64,000 nt of DNA from Vicugna pacos (taxonomy: Eukaryota; Chordata; Mammalia; Artiodactyla; Camelidae): contig NC_132992.1 of NCBI RefSeq assembly GCF_048564905.1, forward strand, positions 29,684,501-29,748,500, in the 5' to 3' direction. The notes below the pieces were generated by a model. It was not told the origin of the DNA, ran no database searches, and saw only the letters and a program-made list of their open reading frames with translations. Shown one piece after another: positions 12,641 through 24,035 of this stretch (its first letter is position 1; every line of letters begins with the position of its first letter). Position numbers and translations under genes: made by a program.

Positions 12641-12707
12641 ACCAAAATTAAGTAGGGTTTTACTAAGTTGGCATTCTAGTAGCTGGCATGGCAGGGATTA
12701 ATGCACT

Positions 12708-12815
12708 ACTTTTTTTTAAAATTGAAGTATAGTTGACTTACAATATTATAATTAGTTTCAGACGTACAACATAGTGATTAGATATTTTTATACATTAAAA
12801 AATGAGCACCACAAT
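12708..12815 (-). mobile_element. L1 3'-tip fragment, minus orientation
   Basis: T-rich start, then 'aattgaagtatagttgactt', 'acaatattataattagtttc' and 'gtacaacatagtgatta'. This is the inverted L1 3' end. Confidence 0.75.
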
Positions 12816-14902
12816 GTAATTTTTTAAAATTAGTTTAGATTATATCTATATTCATATTTCTATTTTATCTCAAATTACATGTCTAATGTACATGTCAAAT
12901 TACATGTTCAAATAAGTACCTTCTAAAAAACATTTTAAAGGATGATCTGTTATCTAAATATGTTCTATTTATATGATGGTACATTGTATTTTTCTCTCCT
13001 CACAGATACAGAAGGAAAAGCATTCAATAAAAAAAGTGACTGGTTACATAACTGGCTAGTGTTAGAAGCGCCTGCAACAAAACCACAATCAATTTTGGAT
13101 ATTTTAACTCAGAAGAACAAGGGGCCACAATTTGTTACATTTCAAGTAACTGCTCTAAACTTACCATCTATCCTCAAGAACATTTTACTCCCCAGAAAAA
13201 AACCTAAAACTTTTGAGGTTTTCCCCATATACATTTCATTCCTTCTTCCTCTCTAATTTAATAGTACAACAGAAATAAATACAAATTAGATAACATATTT
13301 CAATCAGTTGTTCACTTACCAAACAATAGTTCATTCAAGTGGATACTTTCTGGGCTGTCACAGAAAATGCCAAAATAAAAAGCCTTATTAAATTCAAGTT
13401 AGATTGTATCTGTCATTTCTTCCTTGTCCAAAGCAATTAACTGTGGAATAAAATAAAGCCTAGCCATGTCACTTATTACAAAGTTGATTGCTATAAAACT
13501 TTTTTAAATGGGTTTTCTAGGTGGTTACTAACAGATTAAATGATCTCAACACTGTTCTAATCTGAATAAAGCAGATTTCCCCAAACATTATGAGATCAGT
13601 AAAGATGAAATAATAAAACAGAGTAATAAAATAATAAAATACAGTAGAGGTGGTGAAGAACGCACTTGTTTGCATTTTGTGAAATTAATGAGACGACAAC
13701 AAAAAAAGCTTAAAGGGATTAAAATCCAAGCAGCAAACACACACAACAAAGAAAGTTCAGCTTCAAATACACACAATCTCAAAAGAGAACCTAACTCCCT
13801 TAGAAGCTAGAGTTGTGGAGAATCAGGTTCAAGTTCAAAGTAGGTTAACCTTACTTTAAAATTATCACACTATTTGGCAAAATGAAAACCTGGCAGACAA
13901 AGAGTTTCCATAAAACCTTCTTTCTCATCTTCCCCTAGTAAATTCTCTCACTAAAAGGAAAAAATAAACAAAAGGAACTTTTAAAAATAAGTCTTAGCTT
14001 TAAGTCAGAGAGTCTTAAAAATTCACGAAGGCTTAGTAAGACAGAAGGGAGTCAACACTTTACAGAAAAGAATGTGAAATGTTACTTGCTATAGGAAAAG
14101 TTAGAATCGTGGAATCAGGAAGAATTTTGAGAGATTACTTATTCCCTGAGCCTTTATTCACACACTAAAGAAGTCTTTGACAATGTGTGAAATTTACAGA
14201 CTTAAAATATACAGGGCTTCAAACTATGGCTATATTTAATACCGTAATATTAACTCAGATTTTAATTGCATGTTAAAAACTCAAAACCACAATTCCCCCA
14301 GCAAGTTTAACTATTACCATTTAGAGAAAATAATAGGGATAATTATATTCAGCAAATTTATTAAATCTGATGCTGTGCTAGTCACCATAATGATCTACTG
14401 TATTTTTGTTCTTTCATTAAAGAATTCTTAGACCATTCACTATTGAATTACTGTTTAACTGGTAAACTGAGGCAAAATACTGAATAACTTGAGAAGTCAC
14501 AAGTGCAAAGTCCACTGTACAAAACTACTGAACCATGCTCCCTGTTTATGTACTTTTACAGATATAATTTAAACTGTCAGAGCAAAAGGTGAATTCTAAA
14601 TTCAGCCTAAATTTTTTACTGTGCCTTTCTTTTTGCTTGAAAACTCTTTTCATGTGTTGCCACAGATTCAATTTCACCTGTAGGTAATGAACACAGAACT
14701 CATTGTAGAGAAAAACAAACCAGAATGTGAAAAAAGTAAGATAAGATATCAGGTATACAAGGGGCGTGAAACAGCTGGTTGAAAAACACTTTACCCACAA
14801 TACTTTTTCTCCACTCTTAAGGAGGTGTTTTGAGTAGTTTAGTTACCATTGCTTTCACAACAACCCCTATAGTTTCCCAACACTCCCAAGTTGTGTACTC
14901 AC
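12816..14902. other. SLC12A6 intron next to exon 1b, no gene seen
   Basis: There is no repeat I can name. A 104-codon plus-strand frame at 12942-13256, preceded by a pyrimidine tract and CAG near 13004, resembles no family and runs against the host gene. It is left as chance. 13,600-13,800 is A-rich on the plus strand. Confidence 0.5.
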
Positions 14903-15026
14903 CTGGTTCATCTGAATGCTGAATCGGGGCTTTTATCTCTGCTAAGCTGGGCTCCCTTTCTTGGGAGACCGAAGCTGCTGGCCCCTCCTCTGTATCCTCT
15001 ACCTTAGTCACGGTGAAGTGTGGCAT
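14903..15026 (-). CDS. SLC12A6: SLC12A6 alternative first coding exon 1b (KCC3b N-terminus)
   Basis: This exon gives the short N-terminus of the KCC3b form of the K-Cl cotransporter. Translation from the ATG at 15026-15024 gives 41 codons beginning MPHFTVTKVED and ending HSDEP. One base follows before the donor (G|GTGAGT, with GT at 14902-14901). From memory the human KCC3b N-terminus is almost the same but lacks a two-residue Arg-Glu insert seen here after Ser-Gln. The exon replaces the 90-residue KCC3a N-terminus and therefore lacks that form's RFxV kinase-docking motif. The phase (1) matches exon 1a, as alternative first exons sharing one acceptor require. KCC3b is known to be enriched in kidney. 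The transcription start was not located. Confidence 0.93.
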
Positions 15027-15260
15027 TATTATAGCCAGGAAACTGTGTTCTTCCCGTATTTACGCTTCCTTCCAGTCTACTTTCCCTGACTATCTCTTCC
15101 TTACTATGCCCCTTTCAGACTCTGATCACTGCCCACGGGAGACCTGGGCTGGGAATAGGGAAGTACTTTCAGCTCACGTGACCTACAGCCCCAAGGGAGT
15201 GGAACGCTGGAAGACACGCCTTCCACAGTGTTTACCATTCACTGAAAAGGATTAAGCACT
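15027..15260 (-). promoter_or_regulatory. SLC12A6: Probable KCC3b promoter / 5' UTR region
   Basis: This is the DNA immediately upstream of exon 1b. It is somewhat GC-richer than the intron but not a CpG island. It contains an E-box CACGTG at 15175-15180 within TCACGTGACC, a USF/MITF-type context. There is no TATA box in an obvious place. Promoter status is inferred from the alternative first exon. Confidence 0.45.
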
Positions 15261-15589
15261 CCACCCGTAGCTTACAGTTATTAGACAAGAGAATCCCAAG
15301 AAGTGTTTAGGCTGCTTTCCCAGAGCTGCCAAAGGCTGGAGAGTGGGCACACCGTGTGCTAACTCTTGTTTCCTTCACCTAAGTTATTTGCATGTCACCA
15401 TCTCAACCTCTTGCCCTCGTACTTCACAGGAGAAAGAAGATTAGGAAACAGTTCATTTCATAAGCTTTCCTTTTTAAAGAAAGACTGGATCTACGTCAAT
15501 TTAGAAAATCAAACAATTTGTAAGCTTCTGTTGTTGCTTTATTTCAAAGCATAGTCAAAACAGTCATACAAATTATCTTTCAGATGAGA

Positions 15590-15700
15590 ACATCCATTCA
15601 GCAAGTATTTAACGAATATCTACATATTTTATACAAGGCATAGTTTTAGATGCTGTAGTGTATACAAAGACCTCCAAGAAGAGACATTAACTTCCCCAAA
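15590..15700 (-). repeat. L2 3' end, minus orientation
   Basis: 'cattcagcaagtatttaacg' and 'ttagatgctgtagtgtatac' match the inverted L2 tail pattern. Confidence 0.55.
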
Positions 15701-16144
15701 GTCCAAGTTTGTTTAAAAGAGCAAAATATTTTTAAAGGGAAGAGTTCAGAATTGTTTGTATTGTACAGAGGGTTTAAATATTGTTTTAAATGAAACAAAA
15801 AAAAAGCCAAGAAAAGCCCTGATTAAGAGATGTATAGTTCTTTTGGCACACATTTAAAGTTACATACTTAACTCTCGATATATTTTATCAGGTAACTGTT
15901 TTAAATTGTGAGTTGATGACTTTAACTATAGAGTATGACGTCCTATCTCTGCACTTAGACAAAGAAGTTCAATTGAGCCCTGTGCTAATTTCCATGTTAA
16001 TGATGTAATATGTGGGCTTTGCTAATAGTAACACCTGACAAGCAAGACTGTACTGAATTTAACAGAAAGAATGATGGCTTGCAATCCTCATTTATTCGAA
16101 TACATACCACTTCTAAAAGAGAATGAAGCCAATAGCTGTTAAAG

Positions 16145-16275
16145 ACCTACTTTGAGCTCTGCCTTGCACTAGAAACTTCTCATTATAATCTCATTAAGTC
16201 ATCACAGAAACAGAAACATTAGGGTGGGAACTTGCCCAAAGTCACAGAACTTGTAAATGGTGAAGCCTAACTTAA
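16145..16275 (-). repeat. MIR fragment, minus orientation
   Basis: 'ctcattaagtcatcacagaa' and 'aacttgcccaaagtcacaga' are the inverted MIR core and tail. Confidence 0.6.
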
Positions 16276-16284
16276 AAACCTCCA

Positions 16285-16395
16285 TAAGGAATATGAAAAC
16301 AAATATATGTATGTATTATACACATAACTGGGAATTGTGCTGTACACCATAAATTGACACATTGTAACTGACTGTACTTCAATTAAAAAAATAAT
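16285..16395 (+). mobile_element. L1 3'-tip fragment
   Basis: It carries 'gaatatgaaaacaaatatat', 'ttgtgctgtacaccataaat' and 'tgactgtacttcaattaaa', then an A-rich tail running on as AATAATAAAAATAAA. Only the last ~110 bases of the element are present. Confidence 0.8.
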
Positions 16396-16559
16396 AATAA
16401 AAATAAAAGAGGTAAGTAAAGCAAAACAAAACCAAAACACAAAAACATACCAAACAAAAAAACCTATAATACCCTGTTGGTAAGCAGCATAATAGAAGTC
16501 TCATAGAAAGAAAATTCATACATACTCACCTAAATTTTATTTAATGGGTCCTGTATAGC

Positions 16560-16740
16560 ACTGGTTTGTAACCTTGGCTGCATATTGGAAGCACCTGGGG
16601 AGATTTTAAAACTACTGATGCCTGGGTCCCATCCCAGATCTACTGATTTAATTGCTCCGGAGTGGATCATGGACAACAGGACTTTTAAAAGTTCCCCTCT
16701 ATGGTTCTAACACGCAGTCAAGGTTGAGAATTACTACTGT
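16560..16740 (+). mobile_element. MER5A (hAT-Charlie MITE)
   Basis: A near-complete non-autonomous DNA transposon. The left part is 'ctgcatattggaagcacctg' and 'gagattttaaaactactgat'. The centre is 'cctgggtcccatcccagatc'. The right inverted end is 'ggttgagaattactact'. It is a mammal-wide, dead element. Confidence 0.85.
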
Positions 16741-17414
16741 AAGGGAAGGAGAAATGTTTGTCACTTGAGAAGTTTTTTAAACTATTTTTATCTCTGAAAG
16801 AAACTAAGTCAGGTGTGGTAGAGCCCTTAGTGATTTTTTCCATATTTACAACTCCAGTAGCTACTCTACTAACTTATTCAAAGGTTCTTAAAACAACTAA
16901 CAAATTGTCAAATATTTCAATATTATATTCTAGGAGGCTCTAAAGTCTTTAATACTTTAATGCCACTGGATATTTCCAATAGGATCTAGCTTTTCATATT
17001 TATTTTATAAAGCGAGTTGAACATTCGCTAAGTCAATGGAAACAGTCACTTCTGTTTCTAAGTCTCTGTGCAGCTTGTACACATAAGCCTATGTATAAAT
17101 GTTATACTGTCACCTCTCCCCTCTAAAAAAATCCCCAAACTAAACAAGCAGAAAGCTAACAAATTCCTGTTAATCTAAGATAGGAGTAATTTATTTACCA
17201 ACTTGATGCTTTGATACCGCTATAGTCAGCAACTTAAAAATAGTTCCCTCTCAGAGTGGACTGTAGATAAAAGTGCAAGGGCATAAACAATTGAAGGCAA
17301 AGTTAAAGAGTACAGAAAAAGTTTGGGGAAAAGTGGTAAAGAAGAGATGTGTGAGTGCTGTATACAAACAGAGGTTAGAAAGAGGAGGTGGGATGTAAGA
17401 AATAGCTATTTAAA

Positions 17415-18345
17415 ATACAATAAACCACCACAATGAGGTACAATTACACATCCACCGTGATGACTAAAATTGGTAAGACTGACAACACCAAATTTGGTGG
17501 GAATGTGGAATAAAAGGAACTTTCGTACATTGTTACTGGAGTGTAAACTGGTTCACCAACTTTAGAAAAGAGTCTGGGAATTTCCCCTATACTCCAACAA
17601 TTACACTCCTAGGTATTAACCCCCCAAATGAAAATGTATTCCCGCAGAAGGACTTGATAAGAATGTTCATAGCTGGTTAACAATAGCCAAAAACTGGAAA
17701 CTCAGGTGTACATCAACAGGAGAATGGATAAATGCTGATGTATTCATACAAAGGATTACTATTCAGCTATAAAAAGGAATGAACTAGTGATTCCTGCAAC
17801 AATGTGGATGAATCTCTAAAACATTATACTAAGCGAAAAAAAGCCTTAAATGAAAGAGTACATAATATATGAAGCCACTGACAGGAGGTTTTAGAACAGG
17901 CAAAAGTAATCTATGGTGCAAGAAGACAGGACAATGATTGCCTCTCGGGCAACAGAAGTGAAGACTAGGATGAGGTACACTTCCTAGAGTGATGGTAATA
18001 CTAGAGTTTAGCGTTCCAGAGGTATATGCATTTGTCAAAACTCAGTAAGCCTTCACTTAAAATTCACTTAAAATTTAATAATCTCAAAAATAATATAAAT
18101 TATACATCACATTAATTATATGCACACTGAAGTGTTCAGGGGTGAAGCACACTGACATGTGCAACTGACTTTCAAATGCTTCAAAAACAGATGGGTCAAC
18201 GGAAGGGATGAATATGTGATAAAACAAATAGAGCAAAATGTTAATTATAGCGTCTGGAGGATAAGGATATGGGTGTTCATCATCCAATTCTTTCAACTTT
18301 TGTGTATGTTTGAAAGTTTTTGTAATAAAATGTTGGAAAAAATAC
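17415..18345 (+). mobile_element. Old L1 (L1M type) 3' part
   Basis: ORF2-end text is present ('tgttactggagtgtaaactg', 'tccaacaattacactcctag', 'atggataaatgctgatgtat'), followed by a 3' UTR ending 'tttttgtaataaaatgttgg'. It is more diverged than the other L1 copies here. Confidence 0.75.
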
Positions 18346-18428
18346 AGTGAACTGAAAGAAGTTCACTGAAATCTAAAGACCTTTGGATCTGAGTATAAAA
18401 CAAACCACCTATGGGTCAAATTCCGTTT

Positions 18429-18490
18429 CACATAAAATTTAGTTTCCGTGGTATAGTGGTTATCACATTCACCTCACACATAAAATTTAG
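18429..18490 (+). repeat. Tailless retrocopy of a tRNA-Val 5' half with target-site duplication
   Basis: Starting at 18442 the sequence follows tRNA-Val from nucleotide 1 (GTTTCCGT..., then TAGTGGTTATCAC) to about nucleotide 36-38 in the anticodon loop, with anticodon CAC just retained. Then it stops. The 14-mer CACATAAAATTTAG occurs at 18429-18442 and again at 18477-18490, so the insert is flanked by a perfect direct repeat that overlaps its ends. There is no A-tail. Two of the differences from the tRNA are CG to CA changes, typical of methylation decay. This fits the tailless retropseudogene class described for truncated tRNAs in mammals. It is not a functional tRNA gene. Confidence 0.85.
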
Positions 18491-19029
18491 GCACCTGCGT
18501 AAATGCCTTTCCTATTTGATTCTAGAGTGTTGAGTAATGTTTGAACAACAGTCATCATACAGGTTTGAAATATTTTCATTTTCACATTAAAAAAACATAG
18601 TATTTTGAAGTACTAAGATATAAGGCCAGGCTAGGGTAAAAAGAGCATTTATAATGAGATGACTTTGACAGTGCTTTATACATTGGGATAAATATTATAT
18701 GTATTATATTTATTTTACTAGTTAGTTTTAGTAAAACACTTTACTTGTGATTATATTATGCCTGTTTTCTGGGGGCTTTTTTTAAAGCATGCCTATTCTT
18801 TAGAAGAATGTGTCTACTTTGGGTAGTATTTTCACAGTACAATTTATCACACTATACTATTCTATTATTTTTAATCACAGCTAACAACTCATGATAACTA
18901 GCATTTTATTTTACTCAACCTACTTATTTAAAAAACAAAGACAAGATTTAGTGAAAAGACTGAAACAACGGAAAGTCAATGGAAAATTAATTTCAACATA
19001 TGGATTCTCTATTACTTTGTAATATTTTC
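18491..19029. other. SLC12A6 intron, no gene seen
   Basis: AT-rich DNA without recognised elements. Confidence 0.5.
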
Positions 19030-20098
19030 TTACACGCTATCATTTAAAAGAACACTCAATTTTATTGCAAAAGATAAGACTGACAAGGACTTAATTTCCA
19101 GAATATTTAAACAGCTTATACAACTTAATAAGAAAAAAACAAACGACCCAATCCAAAAATGGGCATAAGACCTAAACCAGCAATTCTCCAATGAAGACAT
19201 GCAAATGGCCAATAGGCATGTAAAAATAACGCTCAATATTGCTAATTATCAGAGAAATGCAAATTAAAATGACAATGAGGTATCACTTCACACCAGTCAG
19301 AATGGCCATCATTCAAAAGTCCACAAATGATAAATGCTGGAGAGGCTGTGTAGAAAAGGGAACCCTCCTACACTATAGGTGGGAATGGAGTTTGGTGCAG
19401 CTGTTATGGGAAACAGTATGGAGATTCCTTAAAAGACTAAAAATAGACTTACCATATGATCCAGCAATCCCACTCCTGGGCATCTATCCAGAGTGAACCT
19501 TAATTCAAAAAGATACATACACCCCAATGTTCACAGCAGCACTATTAACATAGTCAACACATGGAAACAACTCAAATGTCCATCAACAGATGACTGGATA
19601 AAGAAGCTGTGGCATATTTCTATAATGGAATATTACTCAGCCATAAAAAAGAATAAAATATTGCCATTTGCAGCAACATAGACAGACCTGGAGAATATCA
19701 TTCCAAGTGAAGTAAGCCAGAAAGAGAAAGAAAAATACCATATGATATCACTTATATGTGGAATCTAAAAATAGAGAAACAAACTTATTTACAAAACAGA
19801 AATAGATTCACAGACATAGAAAACAAACTTATGGTTATGGGGTGGGTTGGGGAAGGGGGTGGGAAGGGATAAACTGGGAGTTAGCAATTCGCTAACTACT
19901 ATATATAATATAGATAAACAGTAAGTTTATACTGCATAGCACAGGGAACTATATTCAATATCTTGTAGTAACTTATGGTGAAAAGAAAATGAAAACGAAT
20001 ATATGTATATTCATGTATGACTGAAGCATTGTGCTGTACACCAGAAATTGACACATTGTAAACTGACCATATTTCAATAAAAATGTATACAAAAAAAA
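19030..20098 (+). mobile_element. L1 LINE, 5'-truncated, full 3' UTR
   Basis: The copy starts in late ORF2 ('ggacttaatttccagaatat'). It runs through the conserved C-terminal text ('tatgatccagcaatcccact') to the 3' UTR ('agcacagggaactatattca', 'gaccatatttcaataaaaat') and an A-tail. Short open frames at 19239-19496 and 19493-19681 are pieces of ORF2. It is one of the best-preserved 3' ends here. Confidence 0.9.
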
Positions 20099-20185
20099 AG
20101 TAATGGATCCAAATAACACTTCATTTAGCTCTGCCCCCATAAGCATTCTATAAAAATAAAATACTTCCTTTGCAAAAGTAAAAAA

Positions 20186-20186
<1 letters not shown>

Positions 20187-20241
<55 letters not shown>

Positions 20242-20243
20242 AA
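20187..20243. repeat. (GAAA)n microsatellite
   Basis: About 14 near-perfect GAAA units lie ~85 bases past the L1 A-tail at 20098. Such purine runs often grow from an L1 or SINE tail. The long 'FFLSFFLS' minus frames over it are translation artefacts. Confidence 0.95.
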
Positions 20244-20249
20244 AACAAG

Positions 20250-21054
20250 CCAAAAAAAACACTCACTTTTAGAGCAAATCATATAAGTATTTCTTCTTAG
20301 TCTGAAGAAACTGAGAACTGTACTGTACAAAGCTAAGCAAATAATCTAGAATGACATAATCTCATTGCTGAAATGATTCTTAAAACGACCCTAGTATTTC
20401 ATGCTTTAAAAAATGGATCCATAATGCAAGAAAATTTACAATTGAGCAGTAAGCAAATTCCTGGAATTAAAAGTCCACATACTTTTTGAATACCACATGA
20501 GTTTTACTAAATGTCATTCTGTCCATCTCTGAAAGATCTTATAGATACATGCTATATAATAGCATTGTTTTAATTAAAAATGCAATTAAAGCTTGATCAA
20601 AGGTACCAGCATGCTATTAAAAAGCTGGAAAAATATAAAATAAAATAGACTAGATTCCATGAGCACACACAATATAGACAATTCATTTTATCTGTCTATA
20701 CCTTTTCACAAAAATCTCTCTAAATCTCTCTCACACACACACAAGTGTGGAAATGCTGAGAAAAAAATAGATTCTGATTTGGAAACAGATTCAAATCTTA
20801 TGAACCTCTCCTAAACTCCTGCAGTTTGAAGATACGACTCAGATGGCCTTATCCACTAGAAGGATCTAGCCACACTTGAAAGAACCTCTAGAACTGTAAC
20901 CAAGTAATAGTTTTGTGCTTACCGTATCTGGTTGACTATAAATGATATTTTTACAAGTAATAGTAAAGAAAGTGAAATCTACTTCCAAGCAGTTGCTTCT
21001 AATGCAAAAATTTCAAAATATTTACAGTGAAATTCTTATCAAGTCCCTGTAACC
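20250..21054. other. SLC12A6 intron, no gene seen
   Basis: AT-rich DNA with a short (CA)n at about 20730-20742. Nothing else is recognised. Confidence 0.5.
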
Positions 21055-22560
21055 ACTCATACCAGTCCTTCTCAAACTCTTCTAGAAGACTGAAAAGGAG
21101 AGAATACTCCCAAACTCATTCTATGAAGCCACCATCACCCTGACACCAAAACCAGGCAAAGACACCACCAAAAAAGAGAATTGCAGGCCAATATCACTGA
21201 AGAACATAGATGCAAAAATTCTTATCAAAATATTAGCAAATAGAATCCAACAGCACATAAAAAAGATTATACATCATGGTCACATAAAAAAGATTATACA
21301 TCATGATCAAATGGGGTTCATCTCAGGGACACAAGGATGATTCAACATACGCAAATCAATCAATGTACTACATCACATGAACAAGAGAAAGGACAAAAAC
21401 GACATGATCATCTCCACAGATGCAGAAAAAGCGTTTGATAAAATTCAACACCCATTTATGATAAAAACTCTCACCAAAGTGGGTACAGAGGGGATATATC
21501 TCAACATAATAAAAGCTATATATGACAAACCTACAGCCAGCATAGTACTCAACAGTGAAAAACTCAAAAGCTTCCCACTAAAATCTGGGACGAGACAAGG
21601 CTGCCCACTAACACCACTCCTATTCAACATAGTCTTGGAAGTCCTAGCCACAGCAATCAGGCAAGAGAGAGAAATAAAAGGGATCCAAATTGAAAAGAAG
21701 ACGTAGAAGTATTACTATATGCAGATGACATGATACTATATATAGGAAACCCTAAAAGGTCCATACAAAAACTACTGGAACTAATTGAAGAATTATGCAA
21801 GGTAGCAGGTTACAAGATTAATGTTCACAAATCAGTTGCATTTCTTAACACTAACAATGAATCAGCAGAAAAAGAAAGTAAAGAAACAAAAGCACCCAAA
21901 GTAATAAAATATCTAGGAATAAACCTAATAACCAAGGAGGTGAAAGACTTACACATGGAAAACTATAAACCATTGATGAAGGAAATTAAAGAACACTTGA
22001 AAAAATGGAAAGATATCCCATGCTCCTGGATTGGAAGAATCAATATTGTTAAAATGGTCAAACTGCCCAAGGCAATCTACAGATTTAATGCAATTCTTTT
22101 CAAATTACCCAGGATATATTTCACAGAACTAGAACAAATCATAATAAAATTTATATGGAACCACAAAAGACCTAGAATTGCCAAAGCATTACTGAAGAAA
22201 AAGAAAGAGGCTGGAGGAATAACTCTCCCAGACTTCAGACAATACTATAGAGCTACAGTAATCTAGACAGCATGGTACTGGTACCAAAACAGACATATGG
22301 ACCAATGGAACAAAATAGAGAGTCCAGAAATGAACCCACAAACTTTTGGTCAACTCATCTTCGACAAAGGAGGCAAGAATATACAATGGAATAAAGACAG
22401 TCTCTTCAGCAAATGGTGTTGGGAAAACTGGACAGCAGCATGTAAATCAATGAAACTAGAACACTCCCTTACACCATTCACAAAAATAAACTCAAAATGG
22501 ATCAAAGACTTAAACATAAGACAAGATACAATAAACCTCCCAGAAGAAAATATAAATACA
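21055..22560 (+). mobile_element. L1 LINE ORF2 fragment (reverse transcriptase and C-terminal part)
   Basis: The open frame at 21377-21706 carries the reverse-transcriptase run '[20 protein letters not shown]' and '[19 protein letters not shown]'. The frame then shifts. The catalytic YADDMILY box reads at 21718-21741, continuing at 21730-22266 (YLGINL...[10 protein letters not shown]). A stop at 22266 and a later frame at 22297 break it again. A 27-bp in-frame tandem duplication lies at 21254-21307. The copy ends within ORF2 with no 3' UTR, so it is 3'-truncated as well. It cannot make an active protein. Confidence 0.9.
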
Positions 22561-23854
22561 AGTAGAAAACTAACTACATTCTGCTTTAACTTTCTCGATC
22601 AATATAAATTTTTGAAGAACTTCAAGCTACCAAGGTTAACTACGTTTTATCCTCAGATGCAAACCTTTGATACTCCTTATTATATAAATCTTATAATAAT
22701 AAATCTGTAATAATTCATCCTATTACGAGAGATGTTTGAAAGGAAAAAGATTTGAATTATAGAATTATTTACAATATGTGAATTACAGAACTTCTAAAAA
22801 AGTATAGAACTTCCAAAAATTTTTAAATTTCTTATCTCGAAATATGGAGAGATGAAAGACGTCGTATGTGTTAGAGCAGCAATTCTTAAGAAAAATACGA
22901 GTTGCATGAAGGGCTAAACCACTCCCTGCTCCCACCCTCCATTCAAACATTCACCCAGCCAAGGGGCTAAGGTAGTGGGTAGGGAAATGCTGCCTCCCAC
23001 CTCCTTGAGGGTGGTATCAACATTTACAGGCTAGGCAAACATTTGAAAGGCTGTGAACTATTGCTTTATTACAGTGCTTTGCAAATTATCTCTGGTAAAG
23101 AACTATTTTTCTTTAAATTTCCAATTCATTGTGGGCTAAAAATTTCGCAAAAAAAATTACTAGAAAATGAAATACACAAAACATAAATTCCAATTTTATT
23201 ATTAGATTCAACAGACATAAACTTCTCTAACAAACTGCTATGCAAGGTTCTAAAAACTCTCAAATTTCTGAACTTATCTCCTCACAGGTAATGAACAACT
23301 CATGGTCCAGCACCATCTGCATACAACACTCTGAATGGCTGTTAGAGAATGTTCTAAACATCTTACTAAAGGAGAATGAGCAGCTCACTACTTAATTTAG
23401 AGCTATAACTGGTGCCTAAAAAGTATACAGATTCTCATTATGTATATACATTTTCCTATCTACCATACTCAAAATCTTATTCTCCCTCAGATACTGGGAC
23501 AGTAAATATTAATTTAAAATATAAAAATGATAAATTCTAATTTTGCCTTATTATGTAGAAGAATCAAATGAATTAATCAATCACTTTGATGAGGACCAAC
23601 TATCATAGATAGGCTTAAAACTTCTAAATCCCCAAATTACATAATACTGTCTATGAAAATGGAGTTTTATATAATGGCATCAGTAATGAATACATAATAC
23701 ATTTTAAGACTAATAACTGAAAGATAACAAATACATAAAGGACATTATTTTCTGATGGATTTGTAGTATTATAGAGTAAGGATGACAAAAGAGTTCCCCA
23801 AATCAAAGCATCAGAAAAAGCTTATGCTTTACCGAGGTTGAAGGAATCGTGCCT
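22561..23854. other. SLC12A6 intron, no gene seen
   Basis: Plain AT-rich DNA. The plus frame that began in the L1 runs on briefly to 22710. No further element is recognised. Confidence 0.5.
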
Positions 23855-24035
23855 TTATTCATTATATATCTGAGTGTTCACTATGTGGCAGGAAACAGGA
23901 ATGCAATGGGGAACAAGACACTGTTCCTGCCCTCCAGGAGCCTGTAGTCTTGTTATCCAATTAACTATATAATAAAAGGCAACATAAAACCAGGACTGTA
24001 AGTATGATACAGTATGACCATAGGAACAATCTTAA
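23855..24035 (-). repeat. L2 3' end, minus orientation
   Basis: 'gagtgttcactatgtggcag', 'caatggggaacaagacactg' and 'ctgccctccaggagcctgta' form the inverted L2 tail. Confidence 0.7.

Noticed and set aside
12942-13256. 104-codon plus-strand frame with an acceptor-like CAG
   Set aside because: No resemblance, no donor, antisense to the host gene and AT-rich composition.
1-14800. Further SLC12A6 exons
   Set aside because: I looked for the conserved exon 2 and 3 peptides on the minus strand and found none; they should lie beyond the left edge.
18442-18479. tRNA-Val gene
   Set aside because: Only the 5' half is present, the 3' arm is absent and a target duplication takes its place.
20148-20330. 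Phe/Leu/Ser-repeat minus frames
   Set aside because: Translation of the (GAAA)n microsatellite.
21377-22710. Active L1 reverse transcriptase
   Set aside because: Frameshift before the YADD box, later stops, and truncation at both ends.
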